DNA of 64,000 nt from Odiellus spinosus (Eukaryota > Arthropoda > Arachnida > Opiliones > Phalangiidae): NCBI GenBank assembly GCA_963920705.1, contig OY987229.1, positions 23,471,728 through 23,535,727 of the forward strand, read 5' to 3'. A program made the position numbers and the translations under genes. Positions 11,947 to 25,520 of this stretch are shown in pieces (within the stretch, counting starts at the first letter, position 1; each line of letters begins with the position of its first letter). The notes under the pieces were generated by a model. It ran no database searches. It had not been told where the DNA came from and saw only the letters and a program-made list of their open reading frames with translations.

Positions 11947-14900
11947 TCAAATATCCTCTCTTACGCTGTCCCAAAAGAGTCTTAAATTGCGACCAAGCAA
12001 GCGAGAAATAAAAAAATTAAAATGATCTTGAAATTTAGTTTGACTCGAGCTCATTTATTTTGGGAGACTAAGAATAAATATTGGTTTGCAAAGTGATAGC
12101 GAAAGATATTTAATATTGCAAAAGCGACTAGTTTCTAGCCAGGAACACGAAAAAGAAGCATCGAAAATTTCAATTCACGACATATTTCGTATCTTTCTAT
12201 ATTCTTGAACGAAGTCCTTATCGGATAAGGATTTAAGATTTTCATTCTAAGATGACATCGCGTAGAAAGGCAATATCTTCGTTATTTCGTAATCTCTTTA
12301 AACCAAAGAATGTAATATCGTACTCGTTTCAAACTCGGAGTGAAACTTAATATAAATAGTCTGGGCTTTGAAAAGTCACGGCCTTAAAGAGGTCATAACC
12401 TTCGAGTCTCTTTAAAAGCTTTTAGGAAAGTCTCCCACTATTCTTTCGGGCAACCAGACTTTTATATTTCGTACTATAAACATAATTTTGCGCAACCCCC
12501 GCTCGTAGAATTTTTTATCGAAAAAAATAGCGGCGGGGAAAACGTTTTTAATATAATTTTATATTATATTAGTAGATGTAGAAAAATCAATCGTCTAAAA
12601 GCGAAAATATATTTTTTTCGCAAAAAGATCTTCAAAAGAAATTAAAATTTTTAGAATAATCGCGGAATTTGTATCACTGGAATTTTCCCACGCGTCCATC
12701 TTAATTTAAATACACTTTTTTATAAAATAAACTTGGGTCGAAACAGTTAGTTCAAAGAAAAACGACGACATACGTCTATGATATTAATTTCCGTCTCATT
12801 GACAACATCTCCTACCAGGAATTGGCGCGATCTTTCCATCGGTATTTCTCAAATTGGCTGTGCCTCTCTCTTCTAGATATTCGCGTTCAGCTCATGGTCT
12901 GTTTGCGAAATGAACGAAGCTTAGGCGGATTTGATATACAATGTTTTTAAGTGAAGTTGTCGCCAATTCCTCTCGGAACTGTTAGTATACGCGAGTGTTC
13001 CTGTCATTCGCGTTAATGTGGCGATTATGGGGGAAAGGGATTAACCTGTAGATAAATTCCAGCAATCTTAACCCGCCAATACCGCGTTCCTACGCGTATT
13101 TAGAACTCGTTTTAATCGCGTTTAAGAATTGTTTGTCGGAACTAAGACGACATTTTTTGCTGGGCATATTTTAAATCTTTGAATAATTAACTTAATTTCA
13201 AACGCGCCAAATATTTTAAAGATAATGAATCCATTTAATTTAAATTAATTTAGATATCATATTCCTAACGACAAAACATTTTAAAATATATATTTCAAAA
13301 TAAAAAACCTTATTTTAAATTCAGTATTTAGTATATATACTTAATGCTTTAAAAATAATTAGAATCATTTAATTTTTATTAAATTAATCTACGAATCAAA
13401 AAGCGGTTCAATTAATGATATTAGAAATTAACGCCCCAACTCCCCTAGTGAGTTCATTTATGTAATTGTCAGATGTTTTTGACTTTATTTTCCACACGGT
13501 TTTCAGACCGGATTTTAACCATACCGAATTGAATAAAATAAGCAAGGCATAAACGACGCTATTAATGAGAAGGGGAGGTTTGGTTTTGGGACACGCGTTT
13601 AATATTAGTTATTTTTATATTCGTTTTGGGGTGGACGGAGGAAAAAGGAAATGATAAAAGGTACGGGGCTTGATATAATGGACTCTATATTTATATTGTT
13701 ATATTATCGTGCAATATTAGAGTAGTGGTTTTATCCCCGCACGTTTTATTAGGTATTCGAACGCGAGCGTTTAGGAATTAGTCTACAAAGCAACGGAAGG
13801 GGATACAACGGTCCGGTCAGTTCCTGCCATTGTTAATTATTATTATTATTTTTTGATATTATATAAACGCAAATTGACAAGGATCGAAATTCTCGTAACT
13901 TTCGGTACCAGTTTAAAGGGAGAGTGAAATTATCATAGATTTTGTGAAAACCAAATGCTTTCTAGGCTAGCTTATATTTTTTATTAAAGGGAGACGTGTT
14001 TTTGCAACTTTACATTAACAAAGAATAAATCCCATTTATAATTTTTACTGACAATGACAATGTAATGATGTCATCAAACGAGGAAAGTTCTCCTATAAGA
14101 AAACGTGTACTTATAACTTTAAGCCAAGCTAATTTGTAAAACATGTAAAGTCGCGTATACGTAAAGCTCGATATAACTTAATACTCCTTATATCACGATC
14201 TAAGAATGGATCAATTATCCTTTGAGGGAAACGGATATTTCTATAGGAAATGTCGTTCCTTCCGAGGTTGCTAGTTCGTGTAGCGAAATATCTATACGTG
14301 TACTGATTTCTTAAGGGGGGCGACGGGTCTCTTTAGAACGGAAAATCTATTTTTTCCGTAAACTGGGCGACTTTTCTTTACAAGCTTATATACTTTTTCT
14401 CTTTTTTTTATTGGTTTCCGGGCGAACATTAGGTTGGCACTGTGGCAAACACGAGCGCCCGCGCGTTTCTCTGTCGACCAGTGTATTATAGTAGATCGTA
14501 TATAGACTGGAAATTTAATCAGAGTCGAGTTACTCGAAGAAACAATACTTTAAACCTTTCCCTATAAGGTTGGGTAATTTTCTGTTCTTTCTAATTGTCA
14601 CGCCTCGAAAGAAATTAGTGGATGGAATTGGTGAAGTGATTGGGTGTATTTAAGCGAAAGGTTCTATAGGCTCCACATTCCAGGCGACGTAAGAAGGCCT
14701 TCGAGAAACCTTAAGATCTACATTTATCAAATATTATCTTCAAAATGACATATTTTTTGTCCATAATTGCGGGGTAACCTGGGAGATGTTTCCAATTTTT
14801 GTTAGGCGAGTTATAGAAAAATATTGGACAAACCTATGCTAGAATTTTCTAAGGCAAAAGATAGAATTCAAGTTTGGCGCGAAAACGGGAATGATAGGAA

Positions 14901-16184
14901 CAACGTCACGTGTTGCGAGGCATCGTCTTGTGGTAAATAATCTTTCCTGACAAATAAAATGTGTGGAAAAAAAAAGAATTAATAACAATTAAGGTGTGGA
15001 AAAAATAGTCTGTCGATGGAAATACCTTGTCTCTGCGGATTCCAAATCGATTCTTTCGCCTTCAACACACAATATCATGGAAAATGTTTCCGTAACCACC
15101 CCCGACTCGCTATAACTCGCATTCACTCTCCTTTTTCTTAACTATAAAAGAATGAAACTTTCGGTTACTAGCCAAAAATCCCCTTCCCTCCCTCGGCCCA
15201 CCCCCCATCGTTCCTTACATAAGCTTTTTTAATGTTGAAAGCCCGTGTTGAACCTTCGATCAATATTAAATCCCCTATAGACGCGCGGCTACCACTAGTC
15301 CTCTCTTATCCGTGGCTCGACTGCCCACCCGACCGCCCACCTTAGCTAGGCTTTATAATGGATAAAGTAAAAAGTTTCGGGTTAACCCGAGTTTAAGACT
15401 TTTTCGGATAAACGCGCGCGTTGTGTCTAAGTTGGCTTTTCTCGTCGAGTTAACTCTCCACACACTACGCCCTATATGTAATATACACTTTGTCTTATAG
15501 ATTACTTTCATTCCGTCGTCAAAGATTGATTATCGGTGAGGTATAGTCTATAGGGATGTCAACGAAAGTCCGAGACAAATAAACTTTTTAATTAAAAACG
15601 CGATAATTTCTAATATAATTTAGCGAGGAATTTATTATTTAAAATATTTATTGTAAATATTTTACTTCAACGCGAACGCGTAGGTCAATCTGTTTTCTCT
15701 TGAGCTTTGGTATCGACGTTGACGTAGGCGTTTTTTTGCGAGGACTCGATGCTGAACTATTTATCAGCGTAGTGTTAGGAACGTTGTTAGAACAAAAACC
15801 TCGCGTTAAGATATATAGTTTCGAATGCGTGGAGAGGTTGAAGACGTTTACGGGGGTTATTCTTAGAAAACGAAGCGTCGTTGTCGTCTTACGGTGACAA
15901 AATCTGGGCGGTCTCTTTGTCCTCGTCGCCCCTCTGCGCAAAGGGGGGACAAAACACGCGAAAAACAGCTAGGCCTCTCTTCATAATTCCTTTATTCTGA
16001 TCTAGAACGTCTTTTGTTTCTATTTAAAGCTTTTTGTAAACTAATTAGGGAAACAAAACTGAAATTAGGAAATACATTATTCAAAGAGCGGTTAACTCGC
16101 ATCATCCTAAATCCTTTACCTATCCACCCTTAAACCGCAAGCTCGAATCGATTTTTCGTGCCTGCTTCGGGTACCAGACTCAAA
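11947..16184. other. No supported gene
   Basis: Featureless AT-rich DNA apart from short hairpins, such as CCCCGCT facing AGCGGCGGGG near 12,497-12,538. Overlapping ORFs on both strands at 15,648-15,941 share the same bases, and neither is recognisable. Confidence 0.45.
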
Positions 16185-16331
16185 CTAGGTTTACACTAGA
16201 CTTTAAATCAGTTTGCAAGATAATAATTATATATTTTGAGAATTTATCTTTACAGTTGACCTCTAATTTTTTACAATTTGACCTTTCTAAATCGGTTTAA
16301 AACTGCTTTATATTCTGTAGTGTGAACGTAG
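16185..16331. mobile_element. CACACTA-type short element (about 147 bp)
   Basis: The left end CTAGGTTTACACTAGAC mirrors the right end, whose reverse complement is CTACGTTCACACTACAG. The interior aligns with 4757-4893, and the left arm word CTAGACTTTAAATCAG recurs at about 8875-8890. It is the most complete member of this family here. Target duplication is ambiguous, so the superfamily is left open. Confidence 0.55.
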
Positions 16332-16334
16332 CTT

Positions 16335-18319
16335 TAAAACCTGACGAACGAACGTGAAGTTATCGTGGTCCATATACGGATATATACGACTAACGCATTC
16401 TGACACTAGTTTCAATCTTAAAATTCATCAAATTCCCACTGGAAAACGTATTTTTCTACGATAATCCCCATCCCTTTTAACGTTGCATTTCAGTATATAT
16501 AAATTGTCTCGCGTTCTCAACTCCTCTAGAGTCGTAGTAATCCGAGATTTCTTGAAATTCGATGAGAAATACTAGAAAGAGTTGTTTATTCGTTCGAAAG
16601 TGGTATCTTTATATAACATTGCTCGAGAATATAGTGAAGTCCTGTATGAAGAAAACCTCATTGAACGCGAATGTATGTAGCGAGAGTCAGTTCGTTCTAT
16701 ACAGGATACGAGATGCTGTTATTTAAGAATCCTTTTTCCTTCTTGGCTCACTCGGAGAAGTCTAAAGCGAGAGTCGGCTTTCAACGAGTCTTCTTCCGCC
16801 AGCTGAGCGTGTCCTTTCTGTCCTCATCTTCACATCGTCCCGCTAAAGATAGCTATTCGGATCTCCAAGCCCTAGGAGAAAAAAAAAAAAAAAAAAAAAA
16901 TACAAACCCATCGCGGCATCGAAGAATGTCGGCCCGTTTCTCTCTCTTCTTTTGATGACGATTGTTTCAAAGCTTATTCTTCTTTTTCCACCAAGTCCTA
17001 AGCTTCCTCGAACCGTCTTCCGCGCAACTTGGGTGGGATATACTCTACCAAGTTCCACGATACTATTAAAAGAACTTAAAGGACCGGTCTCTCCCATGTT
17101 TTAGAAATTTCGGCTAAAACGAGACAAATTACTCCGAAAAATTTACATTCAACTGACAATCGTATTGATTTTTAAAACGTAATAATTATTTCATTAAAAT
17201 TACTTTTCGTGAGACTCGCCCTTTGAGATTTTGGCCTTTTCACACAGTCTCACTCGCTAAGATTCTTTCGTGGTTTTTAGTTACGTCAGACAATACGTTT
17301 TCCTAACTATTTCGATCATGCAAAGTTGCCTAGCAGTCGGCGTTTTATCAAGATAATTTTGATTAACTTTATCCATAATTAGATTAATTCTAAAGAAATT
17401 ATATGATAATGTAATTGAAGTGTGGATTATTTTATCCAAACGCTGACCTCTGTCGTCACGTTTTGGTTAACTATTGATGTTCGTGATCCAACTTGTTTCT
17501 ATATCCGTGATTTATTTGTGTTATTCAAATGAAGTTCTTTTTCGTCTTCTAAACTAATTATTCGTCGACTCGCAATTAAGAAGCGTTCATTAGGAAAAGT
17601 CGGAATGTTCGTTTTTGCGTTTCAACTTCATCATTCTTTTTAATTCTCTATTTGCTTTCGAATCAAGTCCACGCTTTTCGTTTGTTACAATCTTGATTAC
17701 TGATATTTTTTCTCCCACCGTTTGCCGTTAGAGGACGTTTATGAAAGCCAGGTTTTGATATCTTAATCGAATAAGAATGGTACCTAGGCTATCGAGACAT
17801 TTATTTTATAAACAAATCTTATTTTAAAAAAGTTAATTTCGTGTAATATTGGTTGATAGATGGGCGTTACTTCCGCCTTATATTGGTGTTTCCTACGTGG
17901 TCCTTTAAGTTTAATTAATAGGCCAAAATGGTGATCAATCCGCGTATCGTGTTTGATCACGCGGTTTAGGCTTAGCGCGTCATGACGCTCCCAAGATATA
18001 TAAGGTTTTCCCCTTGTTGTTGGTGCTCCCCGAGTAAAGTGATACTAAAACTTAACCGTATAAATGGAGCGTGTATTAATCGAAGTGTTAATTGTAGATA
18101 ATAAATTGAGCTGTAGGCTATATTGTATCGATTATCTCGTGTATAGTCCGCCCACCCAATGCGCGTTTATTGAAGCTCAAAGTGAGCGTGAAGTAGTGCA
18201 AATTAAAGGTGAAACCACTGGTTTAATTTAGAAAATCGTAATGTTTTCGTTAACGTGATGGTAAGGAAAAACTAACTCCCGCGAAATAAAACGCTTTTCA
18301 TTATTTATAACTTAAATCA
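16335..18319. other. No supported gene; one 22-nt poly-A
   Basis: Contains a 22-nt A run (16879-16900) inside ORFs open on both strands, which argues against coding. Nothing else is supported. Confidence 0.5.
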
Positions 18320-18325
18320 ATTGGA

Positions 18326-18380
18326 GTTTAAATTAAAATTATATTATTAATATAAATTATTATTAATATAATTATAATTT
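18326..18380. repeat. AT-only near-palindrome
   Basis: TTATATTATTAATATAA and TTATTAATATAATTATAA form an imperfect palindrome of about 50 bp made almost wholly of A and T; a possible cruciform or simple AT-rich low-complexity tract. Confidence 0.5.
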
Positions 18381-18399
18381 TTACTTTATTATTAAGTTT

Positions 18400-20140
18400 C
18401 ATTAATTAAACGCTATATATTCCCTAGTATGTTATTTTAAATAGCTCTCAAAGAAGTTCATACTTATAACGCGTCGTAGGTCTAGCGTTACAATCCACTC
18501 GATTCAACGAAGCCGGTCGTGAAGAGTCGTGTTACACGTTATCGTCATAGCGTAGACCATTTCCATTGAACTTGTCGAAATATTCGAAGATAATTATCCA
18601 AATTTATCGGTAATAGTTAGTTAAGGTTATATATTATCTAATTTTATAAAAAATTGTCGCGGGTATCATGAATTTCAAATAGTTTAAACGGTTTTTGTAT
18701 GGTCATTGAGCTAAGCCTAACTTATAGTCGTGATTGTATCAAGTCGGGATTGCGCCGGCGGTATCGCGAAGTGAAAATTCGATGGAATACTTAAGTTACA
18801 CATCTATTCGGTGAGTTTTCCTAATAACACTTCTGTGTTATATTTTAATTGTTGGTATTTGTACCAAAATATTGTTATTAGAATTATTATAAGTCTTTCT
18901 GAGCTAAACCAAAATTGAAATCGGGCCTAAAATTAATGTAAAACTGCTATTACTTTAAGTCATTAATTATATTTTATTTATGGAAATTGCTGGGAGCCCT
19001 GTAATAGTTAAATGTAAGGCTCTTTTTGTCATTGTTATTCCTGTTACATTTTGGGTATAGTTTCTTTGTAAAAGTCTGAGAATTTAGACCATTAACTTTA
19101 AGAAATGGAAGTCCCAGATCTTCTTATTGGAATTAAGGGCATTGGTAAAATGAAAAACATCGCAATTTTTACGCGTGTATGGGGTGTTTAGTGCAGAAAT
19201 ATGAACTCTATAACAATATATACATCTTCCGTAATTATAGCCACGTTTGAATAAATTATTTTCCTCGGCTTTAAGGATTAGTCTAGGTTGCATCTAGGGA
19301 GTACAAAAATAGGGGAATTTGGCACGCTTCGGGCCTTAAAAATGACAGCTTAAAAGAGCTTATTTCTCTCTTTTGTCGAGCTCGGGCTAGCGAAACTCGC
19401 TCCGTGATATTTTTATTTTTATCCGCGAACGTCGCATTCCTTTTTGGTCAAATCGCGGCCCCCGCGGTTTATTGGTTAAAAGCTAACGGTTCTATATGGA
19501 CCCTTCCAACCTAAGAAGGGAATTATTTTTCTATTAGAGAATGATTCTTCTTAAGACCATTTTGATTCCTTCGAAACTTGTAAAGGAGGAGTAGTAGCTA
19601 TAGCGGGAGATGATAACGGGAGAGTCGACTCGACGCTCGTCCTGGCCTTAAAATGACTTTTGTACCAGAAATCTTTCAATTCCCCATTCCTAGCATTCCA
19701 TCGTAAACGGTTCTGTCTGATCTCTCTCTCTTTTGCGCCATCCCTCTCGATCGCGCGTCTATAAGCGAGCTAAACTATACCAAAGAAGAACCCTGACACG
19801 ACCCAGTCAAACGCGTACCATCAGTGTCAGCGGAGATAGAGAGCCAAAGATTATTCTTCCATATTTTACGCCATAGTTCAAAGGTCATCCTTTTTCGTGT
19901 CATAATCCTTTTAGGATTCAAACACTCCGCCTATTATTTCCGCCGCGCTTATTTAAAGGAATATACCAGAATTATTATTTAATTAAATAAAAATAAAATA
20001 ATCGCGTTAAATGTAAATTCTAAGAGCAAAAAACCACTCAATGGCTTTTAGCCAATTGGAGACGTACTGAAATTAAGATTTCGTTCAGCTACGCGTACCG
20101 AAACGGCCGGTAGACTACCGTTTAATGTATTTTCTATAGA
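18400..20140. other. No supported gene
   Basis: Short hairpins only, for example CTGACAC facing GTGTCAG at about 19,793-19,831. The 69-codon minus-strand frame at 19,084-19,293 is not recognisable. Confidence 0.5.
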
Positions 20141-20143
20141 GCC

Positions 20144-20184
20144 AACGCTAGTCCCTCGGTCCTAGCGTTTTTTTTTTTTTTTTT
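20144..20184 (+). other. Perfect 8-bp hairpin followed by 17 T
   Basis: AACGCTAG pairs with CTAGCGTT around a 10-nt loop, and the stem runs straight into a 17-nt T run (20168-20184). If transcribed by RNA polymerase III this would terminate it, but I see no A or B box upstream, so no RNA gene is claimed. A second small hairpin (CGGTA-GAC-TACCG) lies just upstream at about 20,108-20,120. Confidence 0.4.
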
Positions 20185-20344
20185 GACATTCTTATTGAAA
20201 TCTTAAATTAAATCAGAGTAAACACCATCCGACTTCCTAGAAATATTTCATCTTTTGTTGGAACTAAGTGTGTTTTTAGGATTTAATGGCGAGACCAGTT
20301 TATTTCTAGTACGGGGGCGTACCACGCAACTACTCTCGGAAACA

Positions 20345-20368
20345 CAGAGAGAGAGAGAGAGAGAGAGA
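20345..20368 (+). repeat. (GA)n microsatellite
   Basis: About 12 uninterrupted GA dinucleotides. It produces the Ser-Leu-rich shadow frame on the minus strand. Confidence 0.9.
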
Positions 20369-20399
20369 TTTTGACCCGACTTGACCCCTTTTCTCTTCT

Positions 20400-22020
20400 C
20401 TCTTTCTTTAATCTCTATTTTTTTCGCCCCCTTGCAAAAGTTCGCGCACACTATATAGAGTCTGTCGATGTTCCTTGGGTTACTGACCGACCTTTAACAT
20501 CACTGGCTCTCACACATTATATCTATCTTACCTCAATTTTAGGATAAATGTTTTAGAAATTTTGTAAAATATTTCATATAATATTTTAAGAAATAAGATT
20601 TATTTATTTATTACTTGTTTAGCGAAGGCAAGTTTCAACTCTATCTAGGCAGTATTTTTCCACAAAAAAACAAAACATTTTGAATCCTCTTTAACGTCGT
20701 AAATAAACTGTCACGAAAAATACCAGTAAACAACCTATCTTAGAATAAAAGAGCGCCTGTTTTTCCCACGTTAAATTTTATAAACTAAATTTCAATTACG
20801 CTTCATATTTTTCCTTTCCTCTCGAGTTAAATGAAGGGAAATTTGATCATCGTGCACCCACCTTCTTTTTATATAGAATATTATTATCGCGAACGAATAT
20901 TCTCAGAAAAATAATCAAAATATTAAAACCCACTCGGTACAACCTCTGCCCTTAGACTCGTTCTTATGAAACTTAAAAATGAAAATATCAAAAATATGTA
21001 TGTCATTTTTCCCCAATATAGGAATATATTAACGATATTTTCGTACGAAAGGTATGACTTGGAATTAATTATTTTAACGAAAAATCCGTGAAAATCTCGC
21101 TTTGATAGTATTTTTTTTTACCCCTCATTAAATTGCTCTTAATTTTTTTTTTCTTTTATAAAGTCGTCCTTTTCGTCTTAATTGCTAATTAGTCTTAAGA
21201 ATTATGGAGACGTTGATCGTCTTTTAAACGAACGAACGGAAAAACAAAATTTTCTGGAGCTCAGAGCGATATCTAGCGGGGGATTACTATAATACGCCTT
21301 TTCGCTCGCCCAAATTAAAGCCTTCTAATTAACAATCCAGTACCATCGTTCCCTTGGATTTTGTTATATTGAAACGAATATCCTTTCTTCCCCGTTAACA
21401 ACAATCCCTTGAAATATTTAGAAACATTTTCTAGCGAATTCTACGCGTAAAGGATAAGTCTTACGTAATTTGGATCATTAAATATACCTTTTAAATCAAA
21501 ATATTGGGATAGTGAGCTTCAGAAATGAAATTACCTCCGCCAAACGTGTCAATATCATTTTCCCAACTCCTGACGTCAGTTTCTTTTCATTTTAAAGCTC
21601 TCCCCTAACTTCATAGACTTTGTTAGCAAATTTAATTCGTAATTTTCGCGAGACTTGCCCTTGATAAAATTCACTCCATAGCGAGCAATATCTATGTCTA
21701 TATATATATTTAGGGAACTAGACTCAGTCGACTTTTAAATTCCCCAAAGATAGAAAGTGAGGGATTTAGTTTGTAGGAAAGCGCGCTTTCGCGAACCCTA
21801 TCGAGTCGTGAAAGAAAATTAAGGGTTTAGGACGACAAAACTTTTATATATAATAAACGAGAGAGAGAGGGGAAACAAATACTCAAAAATCTATTGTTTT
21901 CGAGCTAAAGGAATCCACCAGGGACAATCGCTACAATCTATATTTATTAAACAAAGTCCCCGAGTCAAGCTTAGATGGTATTAGCCAACCGTTGGACCTC
22001 AAATCTTTCCCTTCTTTATT
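20400..22020. other. No supported gene
   Basis: AT-rich with a TGACGTCA palindrome at 21,571-21,578 and one copy of the 13-mer AAAGGATAAGTCT at 21,449. No ORF of note. Confidence 0.5.
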
Positions 22021-22025
22021 TGGTA

Positions 22026-22203
22026 AAGGGAGAATGAAACGTAGTCACGTGGCAATTCTTTTTTTAGCGCCGAATGACGTAACTATGACGTAAGCTCTTA
22101 GCTAGCCTAACTATCTAAATAATTACGCAATTTCGTATAATTATACTTTATTGAAAAACTTCTACACGAGATCTTGATTTAAGGTTTTAATTCAATATCC
22201 CTT
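22026..22203. mobile_element. TA-flanked short element with AAGGGA ends (178 bp)
   Basis: The left end AAGGGAGAATGAA and the reverse complement of the right end, AAGGGATATTGAA, agree at 11 of 13. TA dinucleotides flank both sides (22024-22025 and 22204-22205), as expected for a Tc1/mariner-type non-autonomous insertion. The same left end recurs unpaired at about 32,772. No ORF. Confidence 0.6.
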
Positions 22204-24305
22204 TAAAAGATAGTACCAAGTTGTTCAGGAAGTAAATAAATCCTTAGTCTTCGTTGGCGATACGATTAAAGAATGAAATTTGAGTATATTCTGAGCATTC
22301 GAGTCTATGTAGGATTTATCCCAATGAGATATCCCCGTAGTCCTATTATAAAGACGAGACCCCCCCGTTTTAAAAGGGGAGGGGGAGGACGAGGTTGGTT
22401 AGAGAAACTACGAAACAAAAGGAGACTCGGACCATCTCCCTTCGACTCCTTAATTCTATATACCTTTAGCCCTCCCTCCCGAGGAAAGAGAGGTAGGAGG
22501 ATGGAGAGCGGGAAAGGACGCGGGGATCATCAATAGCCAACCTACTTGGAGGCTGACTCGACAGTTTAATTGCGCGAGTAAATTAATTGGGGTGTGCGGG
22601 ACCGAGTCCAGCTCAATATAGCCTGCAAAGTCATTGTGTAAACCCTATATCGCGTATAACCGTAGTTGAGAGAGACGGAGGAGATGGCCGCGCGACACTT
22701 CCTCCGTAGCTGATCGATAGAAAAGGTAATTTACATACTAGCTTTAACAATATAGTTTTAGATTAAACGCGTTTATAGATAAGGATGGAAAGAGATGAGG
22801 GCCCGAACTTGGAGATATTCCCTCTCTCCTATAAGACACAGTTTCTATTAGAATAGTTCCCGCGCACCCTTCCGTATAAACACGCTAACTCGGACGTCAC
22901 TCGCAGTTTTCAACGACCAAATTAAATGGGATAAGACGATGAGCTATTTGTGTATATGATTGATTTATCTTAAAGGATAAGTCTGTTGTACTTTCAACTT
23001 TTATTGGACGAGACTACTTTCTTTTCTACGTGATTTAATATCGTATATAAATCCGCCCTCCTTTTTATATTTAAGGCGTAAATTAAGCAAAACAACGTCT
23101 TATTTTTAATCTATTATGAGAGCGATTATACGCGTTAAAACGTTAAAACCAAACATTTCTCGTTAATTTACAGTTAGGTTTAATTAAATAATAGAAATGT
23201 CAGAATAAAGGGACAAGAAAACCCTAGTTTTGAGAATTTTATCATAAATTGAAGGGTATTATTATTTAATTATTTTTAAATATAATATTTTAAGAACGTA
23301 AAGTGTTACTTAATCGCGTAATCAAGGAACAGATTGTATTGAAATGTTTAATTAGGCGAAACATAAATTAGTAAATTTTAATTTTAACGTTACTGCTTAT
23401 ATTATTCTAAGATATATTATCGATGAGTGTTATCCGACTATCTTAACTCGTAAGCGTATACGATAATTTCCCTTTAGATTTAGCTAGATGAGAGCTTATA
23501 GGGAGCTTGTAGTTCTGGGTGTGAATGCGAAGCGGACGATTTTAAGGGGGCAAGGGGAGCCGAGTCTCAGTTGGAATAATCCTTTGTTGAACGATCTAGT
23601 TGGGTGGCGAGTTTACGCGTGGCGGGGAAAATGATACGCCTTTAAGGCTTCCTAAATTAGGCTTTAAATATCTAGCTCTTCTCCTCCCGTTTTCCAACTA
23701 ATACCGCGTCTTTATACGTCAATATTATATAAGTCTTCCTATAGCTTCTCGCGAATAACCTTTCTCCCTCGCAACCTACACTTTGCCTAAATCTAATTGA
23801 AATTGAAAATCGAGGCCCCTTTTATCCATTTAGGCGACCGTATTCAATCGCTCGAGTTTCGTCACCCCCTGCCTCGCTATTTAATCAAATGACCGATCGT
23901 ATTACTAATTCCTAAAGATTTTCGACTCCAAAAATGCCCCACCATCGTTTAGAAGGTCAAATAAAATTTTTACTTCGACTCACGCAAAAGGAAACCTCAA
24001 TTTCAAAATTACCTTCGACGTTTTACAATTATATTCAATTGAGGTCTACAAAAACCCCTATAAGAATGTTTTGCCGCACGTTTATTGCCTAGATTACTGG
24101 GCTTTTACTTATATATATTTGTTAAGTTGGGGTGTTAAATGCGTAAGTGCGAACGCGAATCGTTGAAACTTTTCCCATGCCAATAAAGTGTTAAGCTTCG
24201 AAAAGAAAGAAGTGACTTTTTAATAGGAAGAGCAGTTAGTCTTCATTAATTATGGCCATGAGAGAGAAAAGAACCCTCAACTTTTAGAAGGGAGTTTAAA
24301 AAAAG

Positions 24306-24345
24306 TGACGTCACAGTTTCCGGTCGTCCATTTTTCTTTATATAG
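24306..24345 (+). promoter_or_regulatory. CRE-like palindrome followed by a TATA-like box
   Basis: TGACGTCA (24306-24313) is followed by TTTATATAGC about 23 bp later. A GC palindrome CCGGCGCCGG lies shortly downstream. The order resembles a simple core promoter, but no transcript or start codon in context supports it. Weak. Confidence 0.2.
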
Positions 24346-25041
24346 CAAAAATCGCGGTGGTGCCGGCGCCGGATAATTTGCAAGCTTTTCATTCTTTATT
24401 CTCTCGGATAAATTTGGTAATTTTCGAACCTCACCCCCCTATATTTTATCCCCTTCTTAAAGGATAAGTCTCACCCTGAAATTAACAATTTTAATTATAC
24501 CGTGATCACTATATTTTTAAAATTAAAAATAATTTAAAGTTGGTTTCATTTAAAAAAATGATAACCATCTTCGAAAATTCATAACTTTCTTAATTGTTGA
24601 CCGATTTTGATGTTCTAAGTCTTATTTTGAAGCTCGCGTATCGAGTCGTAACCTCTTTGTAGTCTAAATCACGATTTCTTAAAAGACTACCACTTTGTTT
24701 CGTTCTTGTCGACTCCTGGTAATATTTTTCTTTACGACTGCTTCCGTTATGAACTTTTCATTTTATATACCCAGCTCTTGTATACATTCGTGGTTCGTGA
24801 ATGAAACTATATTAGGGGAGGGAGAGAAAACTGGTAATCGGGCGATCAGTAATCCCACCCCCAAGGGCCTTCCGTTTTATTCACGTTTGAAATAATAATG
24901 TATATTTGCGATATAAAAGGTAGCGTGTATTTTTTTTTCTTCTTCTTCTTTTCATTCTGGCCATTGTGTTACGGGTGTTGTTCTTGTAAGATTTTTTGCC
25001 AAAAGTCGTAAAGACTTTTCGGCGTGACAAGCGCGTTAAAG

Positions 25042-25067
25042 TTTTTTTTTTTTTTTTTTTTTTTTTT
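25042..25067 (+). repeat. 26-nt poly-T tract
   Basis: Uninterrupted run of 26 T. Read on the minus strand it is a poly-A; no retroposed gene could be recognised next to it. Confidence 0.9.
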
Positions 25068-25384
25068 CTTCTCTTAGGCTATATACGCGCATCTGCCCCT
25101 TTTTGTTAAACAAAACTTATTTAGCCCCGGGGCCCGTTCCAATCTTAGTTTCTCCACAAACACCCCCTTCTAGGTATCATTTACGGATTAGCCAGATGGT
25201 AGATTTGAGAGAGTTTTACTGCAGGGAGACGGGGAAAAAGAACTTAGCCGGAAATTGAACTGATTTAAAATTTATACAGTTCGTGACTGAAAATTTGTCT
25301 ACTTTTAATATAACCTCCGCTCTGTTTTTATTTCAATTTTCTAACCCTTTCATCCGTAAATTATTCGGAGGTGTATTTAAATTA

Positions 25385-25520
25385 CCGTTCGTAATTAACT
25401 CGTAATTTTCCGTTCGTAATTTAACGCTAATTTAGTGATTACCGAATTTAAAATACCGTATTTGTTTTCGGTATTTTAATTATCAAATAAACGGTAAATT
25501 ACTAGGTAATTGTAGAGTTT
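25385..25520. repeat. AATTACCG-word inverted repeat
   Basis: Contains repeated TTACCGTTCGTAATTAA-like words and a hairpin AAAATACCG facing CGGTATTTT (about 25,450-25,477). Related wording occurs at 5,104-5,190. Confidence 0.4.

Larger units (their letters stand above)
22210..25370. other. No supported gene
   Basis: Mostly AT-rich. Two copies of AAAGGATAAGTCT (22,972 and 24,459) occur. A purine/pyrimidine-skewed GC-richer patch lies at 22,350-22,510, with a CCCCGTTTTAAAAGGGG fold. No convincing exon. Confidence 0.45.

Noticed and set aside
15648..15941. Opposed ORFs of 97 and 65 codons
   Set aside because: They share the same bases on opposite strands; neither is recognisable and the plus-strand one starts on TTG.
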